Assembly: GCA_026075535.2 (NCBI GenBank)
Contig: AP026540.1
Span: 13,330,001 to 13,394,000, forward strand
DNA length: 64,000 nucleotides
Direction of reading: 5' to 3'
Source: Tricholoma matsutake
Taxonomy: Eukaryota; Basidiomycota; Agaricomycetes; Agaricales; Tricholomataceae
A program made the position numbers and the translations under genes. The stretch's first letter is position 1, and every line of letters starts with the position of its first letter. The notes beneath the pieces are model-generated. The model worked only from the letters and a program-made list of their open reading frames with translations, was not told the origin of the DNA and searched no databases. This document shows positions 55,120-64,000 of the stretch, one piece after another.

Positions 55120-57766
55120 ACATCATCAGTGGATGACTCAGCTCAGCAGGCAAAGAAAGCCAAGACAGCGCTGGCTATGAAGAAAATGAAAACAAAGAAG
55201 CAGAGGTACGTATTGTATACCTTTGAGATTTGTTTTTGCTAATCAACTTGGACTTCTAGGAAAACCTTGTACACACGAGTGCAGGAGGATGCTTCAGCAT
55301 CCAAACCTGCAAACCTTACTAGGTATGCTTTCCCTTTTTTTTTGTTCCTTCTGTCTTATATGCTGATACTATACTGTTTATATTCACAGATCTGAGAAAA
55401 TTCTCAACAAAAGCGGCATCTCTGTTGCTCCCCCCAAGCGCATAAGATCTGCTACAGCAAGCTTCATACCTCCTGCACCTACCTTGGCCCCTAGCGGACG
55501 TCAATGCCAGTCCGAGGTTCTCAACACGAAGGACCAACAGGGTGATGACAGCGACAGCAAAATGGGCAACAAGAATGGCGATGAAGATGAGGAAGGGAGG
55601 GCTGAAGGTGATGATGGCGATGGCAAGCTAGGGAAAGGTGAGAAGAACGAAAAGGAAGATGACAATGGTGATGGCAACAAACAGGAAGACGGTGACAAAC
55701 AGGAAGATGGTGACAAACAGGAAGACAGCGACAAACAGGAAGACAGGGACAAACAGGAAGACAGGGACAAACAGGAAGACAGCGACAAACAGGAAGACAG
55801 CGATGAACAAGAAGACGACAATGGCAAGAACAAGCTGTGGAATGGCAAGGACGACGAACAGGGATGTATCCAAGGGACCGAGGGAGACGAAGACCATGAC
55901 AAACCAGGCTACAGGAAGGACTTCAACAAGGTGGAGAACGACAATGCAGGAACCAATGGGGGCAAGGAAGGGGATGAAACCAACAGCAGCGGTGAGGGAG
56001 TAGAGGCCAACGATGCCGGGGATGAAGCTAACAAAGCTGGCAAGGGAGGGGATGAGGATGAAACCAAGGAGGGGACGAAGACAAGAACAACAATGAAGCA
56101 GGGGAGACCAACAGTGAGGGTGGAGATGCAAACGACACCAACGATGGTGGCAACACCAGCAACACCAGCGCTGCACCCACCACCAAGGGCAGCTACACAA
56201 CTGCTGCCACCACTGCCACCACCGCTGACAAAGCCAAGCGGGCTCCCGCTGCCGCCACCAACAAAGCCACCCCCACTCTGGGATGCCCCAAATCCACTCC
56301 CACTGCCATCAAAGCCACCCCCACTCTGACCACCGTCAAAGTTGCTGCCAATGCTAACGGCAAGGTTGCCCCCCCCACCGCTGCCAACAATGCCATGCCC
56401 ATCCAACGAAGCAACAAACCCACTACCACCACCATCAAAGTGACCCCCAGCACTAAAGCCAAGGCAGCCCCCACCATCCCCGCCACTGATCTCCACGGAC
56501 ATAAGAAAGCTGCTGCTGCCACTGCCAACCAAGTTAGCCCCCCCGCTTCCAATAAAGGTATTACAGAAGGTGTGCAAAAAAAATTTTTTTTTTCGCCATT
56601 GTTTTAATGTATCAAGCAGATGTTCAGATGCATAGTCCCAGCTCACATGACCTGCAAGGGGCATCCCATATCACTGGTGGGACAGCTCGTGGGCATGCTC
56701 ATGGTAATGTCTTCAACTTTGCTGATGAGCCTGATGTATTTGGTTGGGAAGATGATGCTGGGGCGAAAAAAGGAAAAGTTCTTCTGTATACTGAGATGGA
56801 TGATCCAGAGAAGATGAAGCTGACGATGTCCCTCAAACATCCTGTCATCCTGGGCATTGCCCCCATTCTCATCAAACTGGCTAATCGGTATACCCAAATT
56901 GACAGTATGTTTTTTTTAGATTTTTTTTGAGTGTTACTAAGTTATCTTAGAATTGAACTCATGTGTTTGGGTTTATGAGGATGGTATGTGGGATCTTAAG
57001 GGTCCATATGAGTCTGCGATAGAGGAGAACGAGGAAGTAGAATGGCAGTTTAAAGGAGATACACATGTCTTACCCATTCTCATTGTACATTCAGACCTTC
57101 GAAACTGAGTTTTTTTTTGTATCTAATCACCTGATATTTTTTTAGAAAAATGAGAATGAAGAGAATGAAGGTTTGCTTCCTGGTCCTCAACTGATGACAT
57201 CCATCAGTTCTCTCTCCCCTCCCTATGCTGGCTCTTCTATGCCTGCTGAGCATTTAACCCCTTTCAGAGAGCAGCTTATGACACTCTTGGGGATTCCAGC
57301 TCGCTTAACTGTTCGCAGTGATTGCAATATTCACATCGCCTATGAAAAATACAAGGCATTTTTACAGGCATCCCAGACACTCTCCAAGATGTTTTCAGAT
57401 GGTTCTTGGCCTGGAAAAAAACCGAGCTCAATGGATCTCATTGAGGTTTTTGTTTCAAAGTTGATGTGGTTTTCTCATTACAAGCCTGCGTTTTCCAAGG
57501 TGGCTAATTTTCCTGAGATGGTGTTGTGGTTGGAGGATAGTGATAAGAAGGGGACAAATTTAGATGTATGGGGGGCTGAGAAGGGTTCTTATTCTTTGAT
57601 GGACTTGCGTAAATTTGTGGATAATGGGACACTGGTGGTAGTAGAGAAAAAAGGGAAGGGAAAGAAGAAGGAAGTTTCAGAGGAGGGTTCTGGTATGAAG
57701 CCCAAGAAAAAGGTGATCAATAATGTTGGTCAGAGAAAGGGAGGCTTCAAACTGAAGCAGAAGTAA
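55120..57766 (+). pseudogene. KDZ accessory gene, unknown function
   Basis: Exons can be followed across GT-AG introns: about 55120-55205 (KKAKTALAMKKMKTKKQR), 55260-55321, 55391-56560 and others to 57766. The middle is highly charged: repeats of DKQED (55675-55820) and a Lys/Ala/Thr/Pro tail with a frame change near 56200. Then GNVFNFADEPDVFGWEDDAG and MSLKHPVILGIAPILIKLA, WQFKGDTHVLPILI, and a last part AEHLTPFREQLMTLLGIPAR, IHIAYEKYKAFLQASQTL, WFSHYKPAFSKVANFPEM, VLWLEDSDKKGTNLDVWGAE with a basic Lys-rich end. I recall similar uncharacterised Agaricomycete proteins but no known domain. It may help the transposase; that is inference. Confidence 0.55.
55675..55820 (+). repeat. 18-bp coding repeat (DKQEDx)
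   Basis: About eight units of GACAAACAGGAAGACAGG-like sequence code a hexapeptide Asp-Lys-Gln-Glu-Asp-Gly/Ser/Arg. The length of such runs can change by slippage. Confidence 0.9.
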
Positions 57767-57866
57767 GCATGCAGACTTTTTTTTCTCTTATTTGGATATA
57801 CATATGATAATATGATCTTTTAGTATATGGTTGCATTTTATTCTGACAATTGTGTTGCAGGCAGTG

Positions 57867-60182
57867 ATGAGAATATTCTCCTGCCTTTCAAATTTGCCAC
57901 ATATCATCAAAGTTATGCTTCTTGTGGCCAATCTGCCTACTGTGGTGGCACTTCAAAATTCAAACCCATTTCCTGACATCCCATTCAAGCCCTTCAGTGA
58001 CTTTGTTGAAGCCACATTTGGGAGTACAATCAGTCTCTCAATAGTGTTGCTGTTGATCTTTTCTGTTTTGGAAAATCCTGAGCTATTCAGTCTACATGCT
58101 TGGCAACAATGCTCCATTTACGAGGGAGAAAATCGGTCAACATCTTCAGGTTGGGTGAGGCATTTGGCACGTGCTTTGCAGGATCGATTGGGAGAGGATA
58201 GCCAACAGTTACTCCAACAACATGATGTGGGCACAGGATTCATCAGTGATCAAGCACTTCCAGTTATCAGCACCAAGCTTGTTGCCTTGGCACAAATTTT
58301 GCAGTGTTATCCATTGGATGATGAAGGCAATTTTTTGGGAAAATTACCAACAGTTTCTCAAAAGTCCATCCAGCCTATTCTTATGATTTGCCCTGATGCA
58401 GCTGTTTGTGAGACTATGTCTTGCAACCCTTGGTCTCTGCTTCAAGCAACCAAAATACGAGATATTCCTAAGGTCCCCCTGATCAAAAGTGGTATCCTGC
58501 ACAAAGATGTGTCTGTACTCACTGGCAAATGTCCTGTTTGTCAGACCCTATATTATGCAGATCATGAACGGACACCAAATCCCACTGAACCAAACCAGTG
58601 GAACCAGGTTTATTTAAACTCTGCCAAATTTTTGAAAGTTGGACAATCACTTTGGGTTGATTGATTGTTTTCCAATGGAGTAATAAATGGAATGTATAGC
58701 TTCCACACATCAGCAGCAGCTTATATGGAATTCTGGAACAATAGCTTTTGGAAGCCTCAAAACGTCATGTGCCGAAAAATTAGCCATCGCCAGGTCTGGC
58801 AGGCATTTGTTCAAGAATCAGTACGAATGATAGCTGCACAATCAGACTTGAATTTGGAGCTTCAGGATGGACTTGCAATTGAGGAGGTAACAAAAGCAGC
58901 ATTCGAGTTGTTGGGTGAAAATGGGATTATCAGAGCAGCAGATAAGCATGCATGCTCTGAATGTACCCATGTCTACAAGAGAACACCTGATATTCTTACT
59001 GGAGATGACCCTGCTGCAGTGGCTGGAAATGATGAAAATGGAGTAGTGCCTCCATTAACTGGGGAGGATGCTTCATTGGCTGCTAATGATGCTGTACATG
59101 CAAGACACAATGCTCAGAACCACCGAGCAGCAACTGGTCAAAACAATGAAATGGAGGTTGATCATGCACCTGTGAAAATGGTGATTTTGGATGGCCTTGT
59201 AATTGGTCCTGTTGCATGTGTTCTATTTGTTTGGATTACAATTATTTCTCAGTTAGAATTCCTTAGCATTGTGCATTTGACAACTGTACCAATGATGTGG
59301 CCAATGCTTGTGGTGGAGTTTTCTGTGCATTTCATAATCATGAATATGGAGCAAAGTGCCATATTTGGAATTGTAACAATCAGAAAATTCAAGGGACTCA
59401 AGCTTGTGAGAGGCATCAGCAGCAGTGGACTCAGTATTCATCACAACATAGCTGACATACTCAGGCAGGAGTTCGAAGAATTTTGCAACATCCTGGTGAA
59501 CTCATGCCATGGCAGTGAGCCCTTAACCAAAATCCTCAACCACATGATGAAACTCCTGAAAATGAAGAGGACATACAAAGGACTCACTATTTTGCACCAT
59601 CTCGGTTCTATTGTATTGAAACAATCTGTGCACCATGTGGAGTGGTAATTGCATGGGCAAAATTTGCCAAATCTGAGTCACTGACCAATATACTATGCTT
59701 TTTGGAGTCAGTTTATCCAACAGAGATATCCTGGCCAGACTATGTATGCATTGACAAGGGATGTGCAGTACTTCGCACAAGTATTTCCAATGGGAGCTGG
59801 AATAGCTGGAAAAATACCACACAATTTATAGTGGACTCCTATCACTACATAAATCACTGCACTTCTGACTACATGTGCCAGAAATGGTGTAATCCAGCAC
59901 CCTTAAATGGCTCTGCCCCAAATCTTGTAGTGGTTACACACGACAAGCAGGATCGCCCTTATCACAAACGTGCTTTCAACACAAGCATGTGAACAACTGA
60001 ATGCATGGCTAGGTGGTTATGAATCAATTCTTAAGTGGATGACAGTTGGGAACTTCAACTGGTTTTTACATACCATGTTGTTTTGCCACACCACATTTGT
60101 GTTGCAAAGGCAGGCCAGAAATCAGAAAGGAAAGAACAGGGCTGATAGTGATGTTGATAGTGAAAGTGATGAAGAGATTTGA
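57867..60182 (+). pseudogene. KDZ transposase with CxC clusters, frame-broken
   Basis: The N-terminal part (from 57867) reads MRIFSCLSNLPHIIKVMLLV, then FSLHAWQQCSIYEGENRS, LPVISTKLVALAQILQCYPL and a first cluster CPVCQTLYYADHER (58534). A TGA at 58662 is followed by VWQAFVQESVRMIAAQSDL and KHACSECTHVYKRTP. In a shifted frame (59170-59650) comes the second cluster, CHIWNCNNQKIQGTQACERH, similar to the CxC6-type cluster of KDZ proteins. The catalytic part follows: ETICAPCGVVIAWAKFAKSE, YVCIDKGCAVLRTSI (Asp), FIVDSYHYINH (Asp) and TQACEQLNAWLGG (Glu). At least three frame breaks (58662, about 59180-59640, about 59980) inactivate it. Confidence 0.85.
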
Positions 60183-60585
60183 TACAATTTAGCTTTGTAC
60201 TTTGGCTTTGTACTTATGTAATGCCAGCTTTATACACTTGCTCAAAAGATACAGGAAAGCAACAGCAACAGCCTATTCCTATCATATTCCTATAGGATTC
60301 CTATTGGACACCTGTAATAAGCAAAGTCATTCATAAACACAGATTAACACCAGAATAAACTAGGAATAAACTAGGAATAATGTTGGAATTTTATCGGAAT
60401 ATAGTAGGAAGAAGACCACAGGGCTATCAAGTCATATTCCAATAGGAATCTGATCGGACTCCTAGGACTAATATCGGACTAGTATCAGACTAGTAGGACT
60501 CCAATAGGATTCCAATTGGATTCCTATCGGAAAACTCGGACTTCTAGAAGTCCTAGAAGTCCGATAGGAATATGGGGGGGAGTGT

Positions 60586-61124
60586 TAAGTTTTGCACCAG
60601 CATCCACATGGTGTCTCCATGGAGTTATCCTTGATAAACTCTATCACTAAAGATTAATTGAAGGTCCCTTGCTTTGTCCCTCTGGGTATGGACCTCTGAT
60701 GAGATGGATATCTGGTGTTGGCCATGGAGCCCATCCTCCACCTATTTGCCATTAGCATGATATGTAATCACTTGAAAAAATGATACCTTGCTATCACTTT
60801 GTGACCCAGCCTCTCCTTTGTCATCAACCTGCATTGCCTTGTCATCAGGTTCTTCACCATCCCCTCCTCATCACTTATTTCTTTCTGCTTTCCACAGTGT
60901 TTCTTTTGTGGCCTAGGATCCTCCTCTTCACGAGAAGATTCTCCCAAAGATGCATCATCTAAATCATCTGCTGCTTGCTTGTGACTTCCCTTGCCCTTGG
61001 TGTTATGTGGACATGCAGGGGCTTTCTTTGGTGCAGTGTTCTTTGATGGCATGGCTTTTTTTGGTGGAGCCTTTGCATGTGCTTTGCCCTTGCCTTTTGC
61101 AGTTGTGGCTTTGCCTTTTGCCAT
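60586..61124 (-). pseudogene. hAT transposase, N-terminal segment
   Basis: ATG 61124 starts MAKGKATTAKGKGKAHAKAP, a Lys-rich N-terminus with SREEEDPRPQKKHCGKQKE further on. It is cut by the KDZ element at 60585. A minus TTTATAAAAT at 61164-61173, about 45 bp upstream, is a good TATA box. The gene continues at 54500. Confidence 0.7.
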
Positions 61125-61309
61125 GCAGTATATGACACCCCCATGTGCATAATTCAATGTTATTTTATAAACCCAACATTGTTTGGCAATGTGTTGTCAT
61201 TGCCACCTGCAACTCCAGAGCCTCATCATTATCTCATTAGTTAGCAATAGGCTTTCCCCTGCCGTGTAAACTTTGTAGTGATATTTTATGTACCTTATAT
61301 TGTTGCCTC

Positions 61310-61508
61310 ATATGTAGACAAAAGACTGGTTGCAACTGGTGCCAACTGGTGTTTTGCTGGTTTTTTTGTATTTCTTCAAACATGAAGACTGGCAGCCAAA
61401 AGCTCTCAGGACTGGTGCAACCACAACTGATGGCTCAGTTGCATCCAGTTGCATTCAGTCCAGTTTCGGTCATTTTTTTGGTTGCATCAACCAGACCTTC
61501 AAACACTA
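61310..61508. mobile_element. hAT MITE family T fragment
   Basis: Right end CCAGACCTTCAAACACTA at 61491-61508; the interior has AGACTGGTTGCAACTGGT, as at 41331. The left terminus is degenerate. Confidence 0.65.
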
Positions 61509-62280
61509 GTTGGCTGGTCATTCCTGGTCCTGGCTGTCCTCATTGTTGTCCTCATTGTCCTCATTGTCCTCATCCTGTCCTCATTGTCCTCATCCTGTCT
61601 CTGGGGGGCTTCATACCACCCAGCCCCATGAGCAGGGGCTCATGGCAGTGGTAGGGTGGTGGGATTCATCACCATTGTCAGCAATGGCTAGAACTAGTAA
61701 TTAGTTAGTAACAATAAAATGAAAAAGAGAAAGAAAAGAAACTTACATACATCCCAAGAAACATCAACAATGTTTCTTGGGCCCTCCTCGTTTGGTCATC
61801 CTCACCTCAAGTTTGTGAGCAGGGGGTAGTGGTCATGTTGTCCCCATCCCTATTGCTCCCCATTCCTACCCCATGAGCAGTTGCTCACAGCGGTGGTTGG
61901 GTGTGCTGTTCACTGTGGTCTTCTCCTCCCCATTGTTCATTGTTTGCCATCCCATCCCTGTTGATGTTGTTGTTGATGTTGTTGTTGTAGGGGGCAGGGC
62001 TAGGAGATGTAGAGAATCAATCCTAGAGTAAACAAGGTTATACTACAGTACTGTTAGTTTTGTTATAATGCAATGTCTAAGATCATGCTCACCTCAGTCC
62101 TTGGACAAATGACTGATGTGGCAGACCATCTATCTACTGATATATATAATGTCTGATGGACAAAGGAAAGAGATAAGAAAGAAACCTGAGTGTTTGTCAC
62201 ACATGTCAAAGGGGTGCACTAAGAATAGCACATGCATCAACTGCAGCTTACTCTTCCGCATCCAGTGATGCACCACTCAT
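61509..62280. other. Low-complexity region with palindromes, no gene
   Basis: CCTCATTGTC repeats at 61538-61600. Palindrome copies lie at 61621-61650 (CCCCATGAGCAG-GGG-CTCATGG) and 61868-61896 (CCCATGAGCA-GT-TGCTCACAGCGG). The TTGTTGATG run at 61960-61990 is simple sequence. Confidence 0.55.
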
Positions 62281-63462
62281 TGATAGGTTGTCTCCTTGGC
62301 TCAAGGACCAATTCACCACTTTAGCATCATTCTAATCACATCAGCTAACTCCTACAACATCCCCGATGCAGCATGACCCAGTCTATCGATCGCGATATCA
62401 TATTGACCATGTCAAAACATCACCAGTGACATCGATCGTATCAAGAGCCCACATCGCACAACCTTAGGACTACCCCGAAAGCCCCTAAGATCCCTCTACA
62501 TGACCATCAAACACCCCCAATCAACTTTGAACAGCCACAACTGCGATCGAGCATCATCCAGCATCGTCGAGTGTCATCGATCAATATCGAGAGACTACAA
62601 GCGACATTGGGTGCCACCTTCATTATCTAAATGGTGGAAGACCATGCACTAGGACATATTCCAACTCATGCTCAAACCTGCTGATCATAGGTCAGCCTCG
62701 GTCCAAGTCCCTATCATGCACAGAACCCACTGGATGCATCATTGTGAGACTTAGCACAGGTTATACACAAAGGACAGTCTCTTTTAGTTCTTTCCCTTTA
62801 TTACTCTTTCATCATATGATATATATATCTTTCTTGTTCAGATTCAAGTCTCCTTTATGGCCTTGTGCCTTAACTCATATCTTTTGCCTCATGTTCTACA
62901 CATGTTTCTCATTCCATTTTAGGAAGTTTCTTTAAAATATATAAAACTCTGTAGTATCTACTTGGAAATAACAAGAAATCGTCTTCACCTATCATCTTGT
63001 ATACAGTTCTAAGCATCCAATCAACTTTCTAAAAACAATCTAAGTCTCTACGAGTTTTCTCGATCGACGAGAAACCTCTGCAATCATCATGTCCTCAATC
63101 CTCCCTTGATCCTCTCGACATTAGCACTAGCAACCCTTCCAACCCTTCATAGCCATTTGCCGCACCCTTTGTATACTATTGACCTATCGAAAGGTCTCCA
63201 GAATTCACACATCGACCATCGACGATAAACTTGTTCACTGTCGATCTCATTGATTGCCCTCAATATCAATTGATACTCAATCGGACTGCACCAAATGCCT
63301 TCATCTCTCATAGAACTACCTTCACAACTAGAACCAACTGGTCATCTTCCCATCGGTTGAGCCACGAACATTCAGACTGACTCACAACCTTCCTCTGACT
63401 CATTGCAAATATCATCGATTGCCTCATCGGCAGTTTAGGTGGTTTTCCCGGGTTGAGTATCA
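62281..63462 (+). repeat. 5' LTR of element B
   Basis: TGATAGGTTGTCTCC ... GGGTTGAGTATCA. It keeps TCGATCGCGATATC at 62386-62399, whereas 6981-6999 and 35951-35969 read TTGATTGTGATATC. Confidence 0.92.
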
Positions 63463-63797
63463 TCATTTTTGGAGCCCACCACGAGGTTTTCTGAATCATT
63501 TCATCATCGGACCAACCTTGACTTCCTCGGCTTAGGCCAACACAAGTGAGAACCCTTCATATTGATACTTGCCACGCCTTCAAATCTCTCGAACAATCGG
63601 GAGACATTCTAATTCCAGTTTCCAAAGCAGAATCTACTCATCATAGACTATTTCCTTCACCTATATCATCGCCTTCCACATTGTCATCTACTTCTTCATC
63701 ATCATCATCGACCTCTTCATTCATCCTTCCAACAACTTCGACACCCCTACCATCTATTACACAAGTCTTAACCCCTACCCCTGGAGTCATCGCATTC

Positions 63798-64000
63798 ATG
63801 ACTACCCAAACCATGATGCCAGCTTGTGGGCACTTGGCCGCTCTGAAATTCGACCCGACTCAGCCTCGAGAGCTTCGACAATACTTCAAAGAGCTTGAAC
63901 TATTATTCCCGACCTGCGGCATTACTGAATCGAATCTAATGAAGAAACACGCTTGCCACTACCTCAACATCAACTCTTCCGAACTCTGGGAATCACTTCC
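63798..64000 (+). CDS. gag of element B, N-terminal part
   Basis: The first ATG gives MTTQTMMPACGHLAALKFDP, TQPRELRQYFKELELLFPTC, GITESNLMKKHACHYLNI, a start I recall from capsid-like proteins of basidiomycete Ty3/gypsy elements. The window cuts it after 67 codons. The same frame is open upstream back to about 63522 without an ATG, with DTCHAFKSLEQSGDILIPVS and a Ser/Thr/Pro-rich stretch, so translation could begin further upstream from a non-ATG codon or the start may have been lost. Confidence 0.8.
   Translation, partial: MTTQTMMPACGHLAALKFDPTQPRELRQYFKELELLFPTCGITESNLMKKHACHYLNINSSELWESL

Larger units (their letters stand above)
54501..60585 (+). mobile_element. KDZ DNA transposon, 6.1 kb, with accessory gene
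   Basis: Ends ACACTCCCCCCCATATTCC and its inverse GGAATATGGGGGGGAGTGT bound the element. Subterminal arrays of ATAGGAATCC and GGATTCCTAT words occupy 54510-54760 and 60260-60580. Inside on the plus strand lie an accessory gene (55120-57766) and a KDZ transposase (57867-60182). KDZ (Kyakuja-Dileera-Zisupton) elements are large DNA transposons expanded in Agaricomycetes. I could not find a target duplication (AGGTCTTT left, TAAGTTTT right). It splits a hAT gene. Confidence 0.85.
62281..64000 (+). mobile_element. Ty3/gypsy element B, 5' part of a younger copy
   Basis: A 1182-bp LTR (62281-63462) is followed by TCATTTT and TGGAGCCCACCACGAGG at 63470, a likely primer-binding site starting with TGG, and by a gag frame that runs off the window. 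The CpG content is much higher than in the other three LTR copies. Confidence 0.88.

Noticed and set aside
55501..56664. Long minus-strand frames rich in Ser/Leu and Gly
   Set aside because: They are shadows of the charged, repeat-rich KDZ accessory gene on the plus strand.
1..64000. CRISPR array
   Set aside because: Repeats found are tandem, foldback or dispersed; none has equal repeats with unique spacers of constant length, and the sequence is eukaryotic.

Overview
The window looks like a repeat-rich, gene-poor chromosome segment of a basidiomycete fungus, most likely an Agaricomycete. The evidence is the set of families present: a FunK1 protein kinase, a KDZ transposase with its CxC cysteine clusters, a Plavaka transposase, several hAT and Tc1/mariner-like transposases, a chromodomain Ty3/gypsy element, other Ty3/gypsy elements, a Ty1/copia element, and short GT-AG introns. 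Only one gene looks like an intact host gene: a four-exon FunK1-type kinase on the minus strand (19312-16908). Family names come from recalled sequence features and conserved motifs; no search was run.

Layout, left to right. 1-4149: 5' part of Ty3/gypsy element A (minus; LTR, gag, protease, RT, RNase H, cut by the window edge), inserted into the integrase of element B. 4150-8067: 3' end of Ty3/gypsy element B (plus): integrase tail, then an antisense spliced zinc-cluster gene, polypurine tract and 3' LTR. 8068-8658: fragment of MITE family T. 9187-13722: divergent unknown genes followed by a broken Plavaka transposase. 13719-15850: KDZ-type non-autonomous insertion carrying dispersed palindromes. 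16392-16640: KDZ-like gene fragment. 16908-19366: FunK1 gene and its TATA box. 19367-24653: repeats, a complete hAT MITE (21262-22268), a DDE transposase fragment and a tandem array.

24659-38492 is a nest. A 13.8-kb Ty1/copia element (minus, 5-bp target duplication AGAGA) holds a complete but dead chromodomain Ty3/gypsy element C (25585-31736, duplication TCAGG), a solo LTR of family B in gag (35849-37029), and a family T hAT MITE in its 5' LTR (37510-38318, duplication AAGAACAC). 38520-41095 is another hAT element with a transposase C-terminus and a nested 383-bp foldback MITE. 41104-50600 holds MITE fragments, a VNTR, a solo LTR of family C, a Tc1/mariner-like pseudogene, an LTR-flanked non-autonomous element (46103-48797), a complete T MITE and a Harbinger-like remnant.

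50832-61124 is a minus-strand hAT transposase gene split by three insertions: a T MITE, a solo LTR of family B, and a 6.1-kb KDZ transposon (54501-60585) with its own accessory gene and transposase. 62281-64000 is the 5' LTR and start of gag of a younger copy of family B.

Most mobile copies carry disabling mutations, often C-to-T changes at CpG (Arg CGA to TGA). The FunK1 gene and the last LTR keep many CpGs. This is consistent with methylation-linked decay of repeats.
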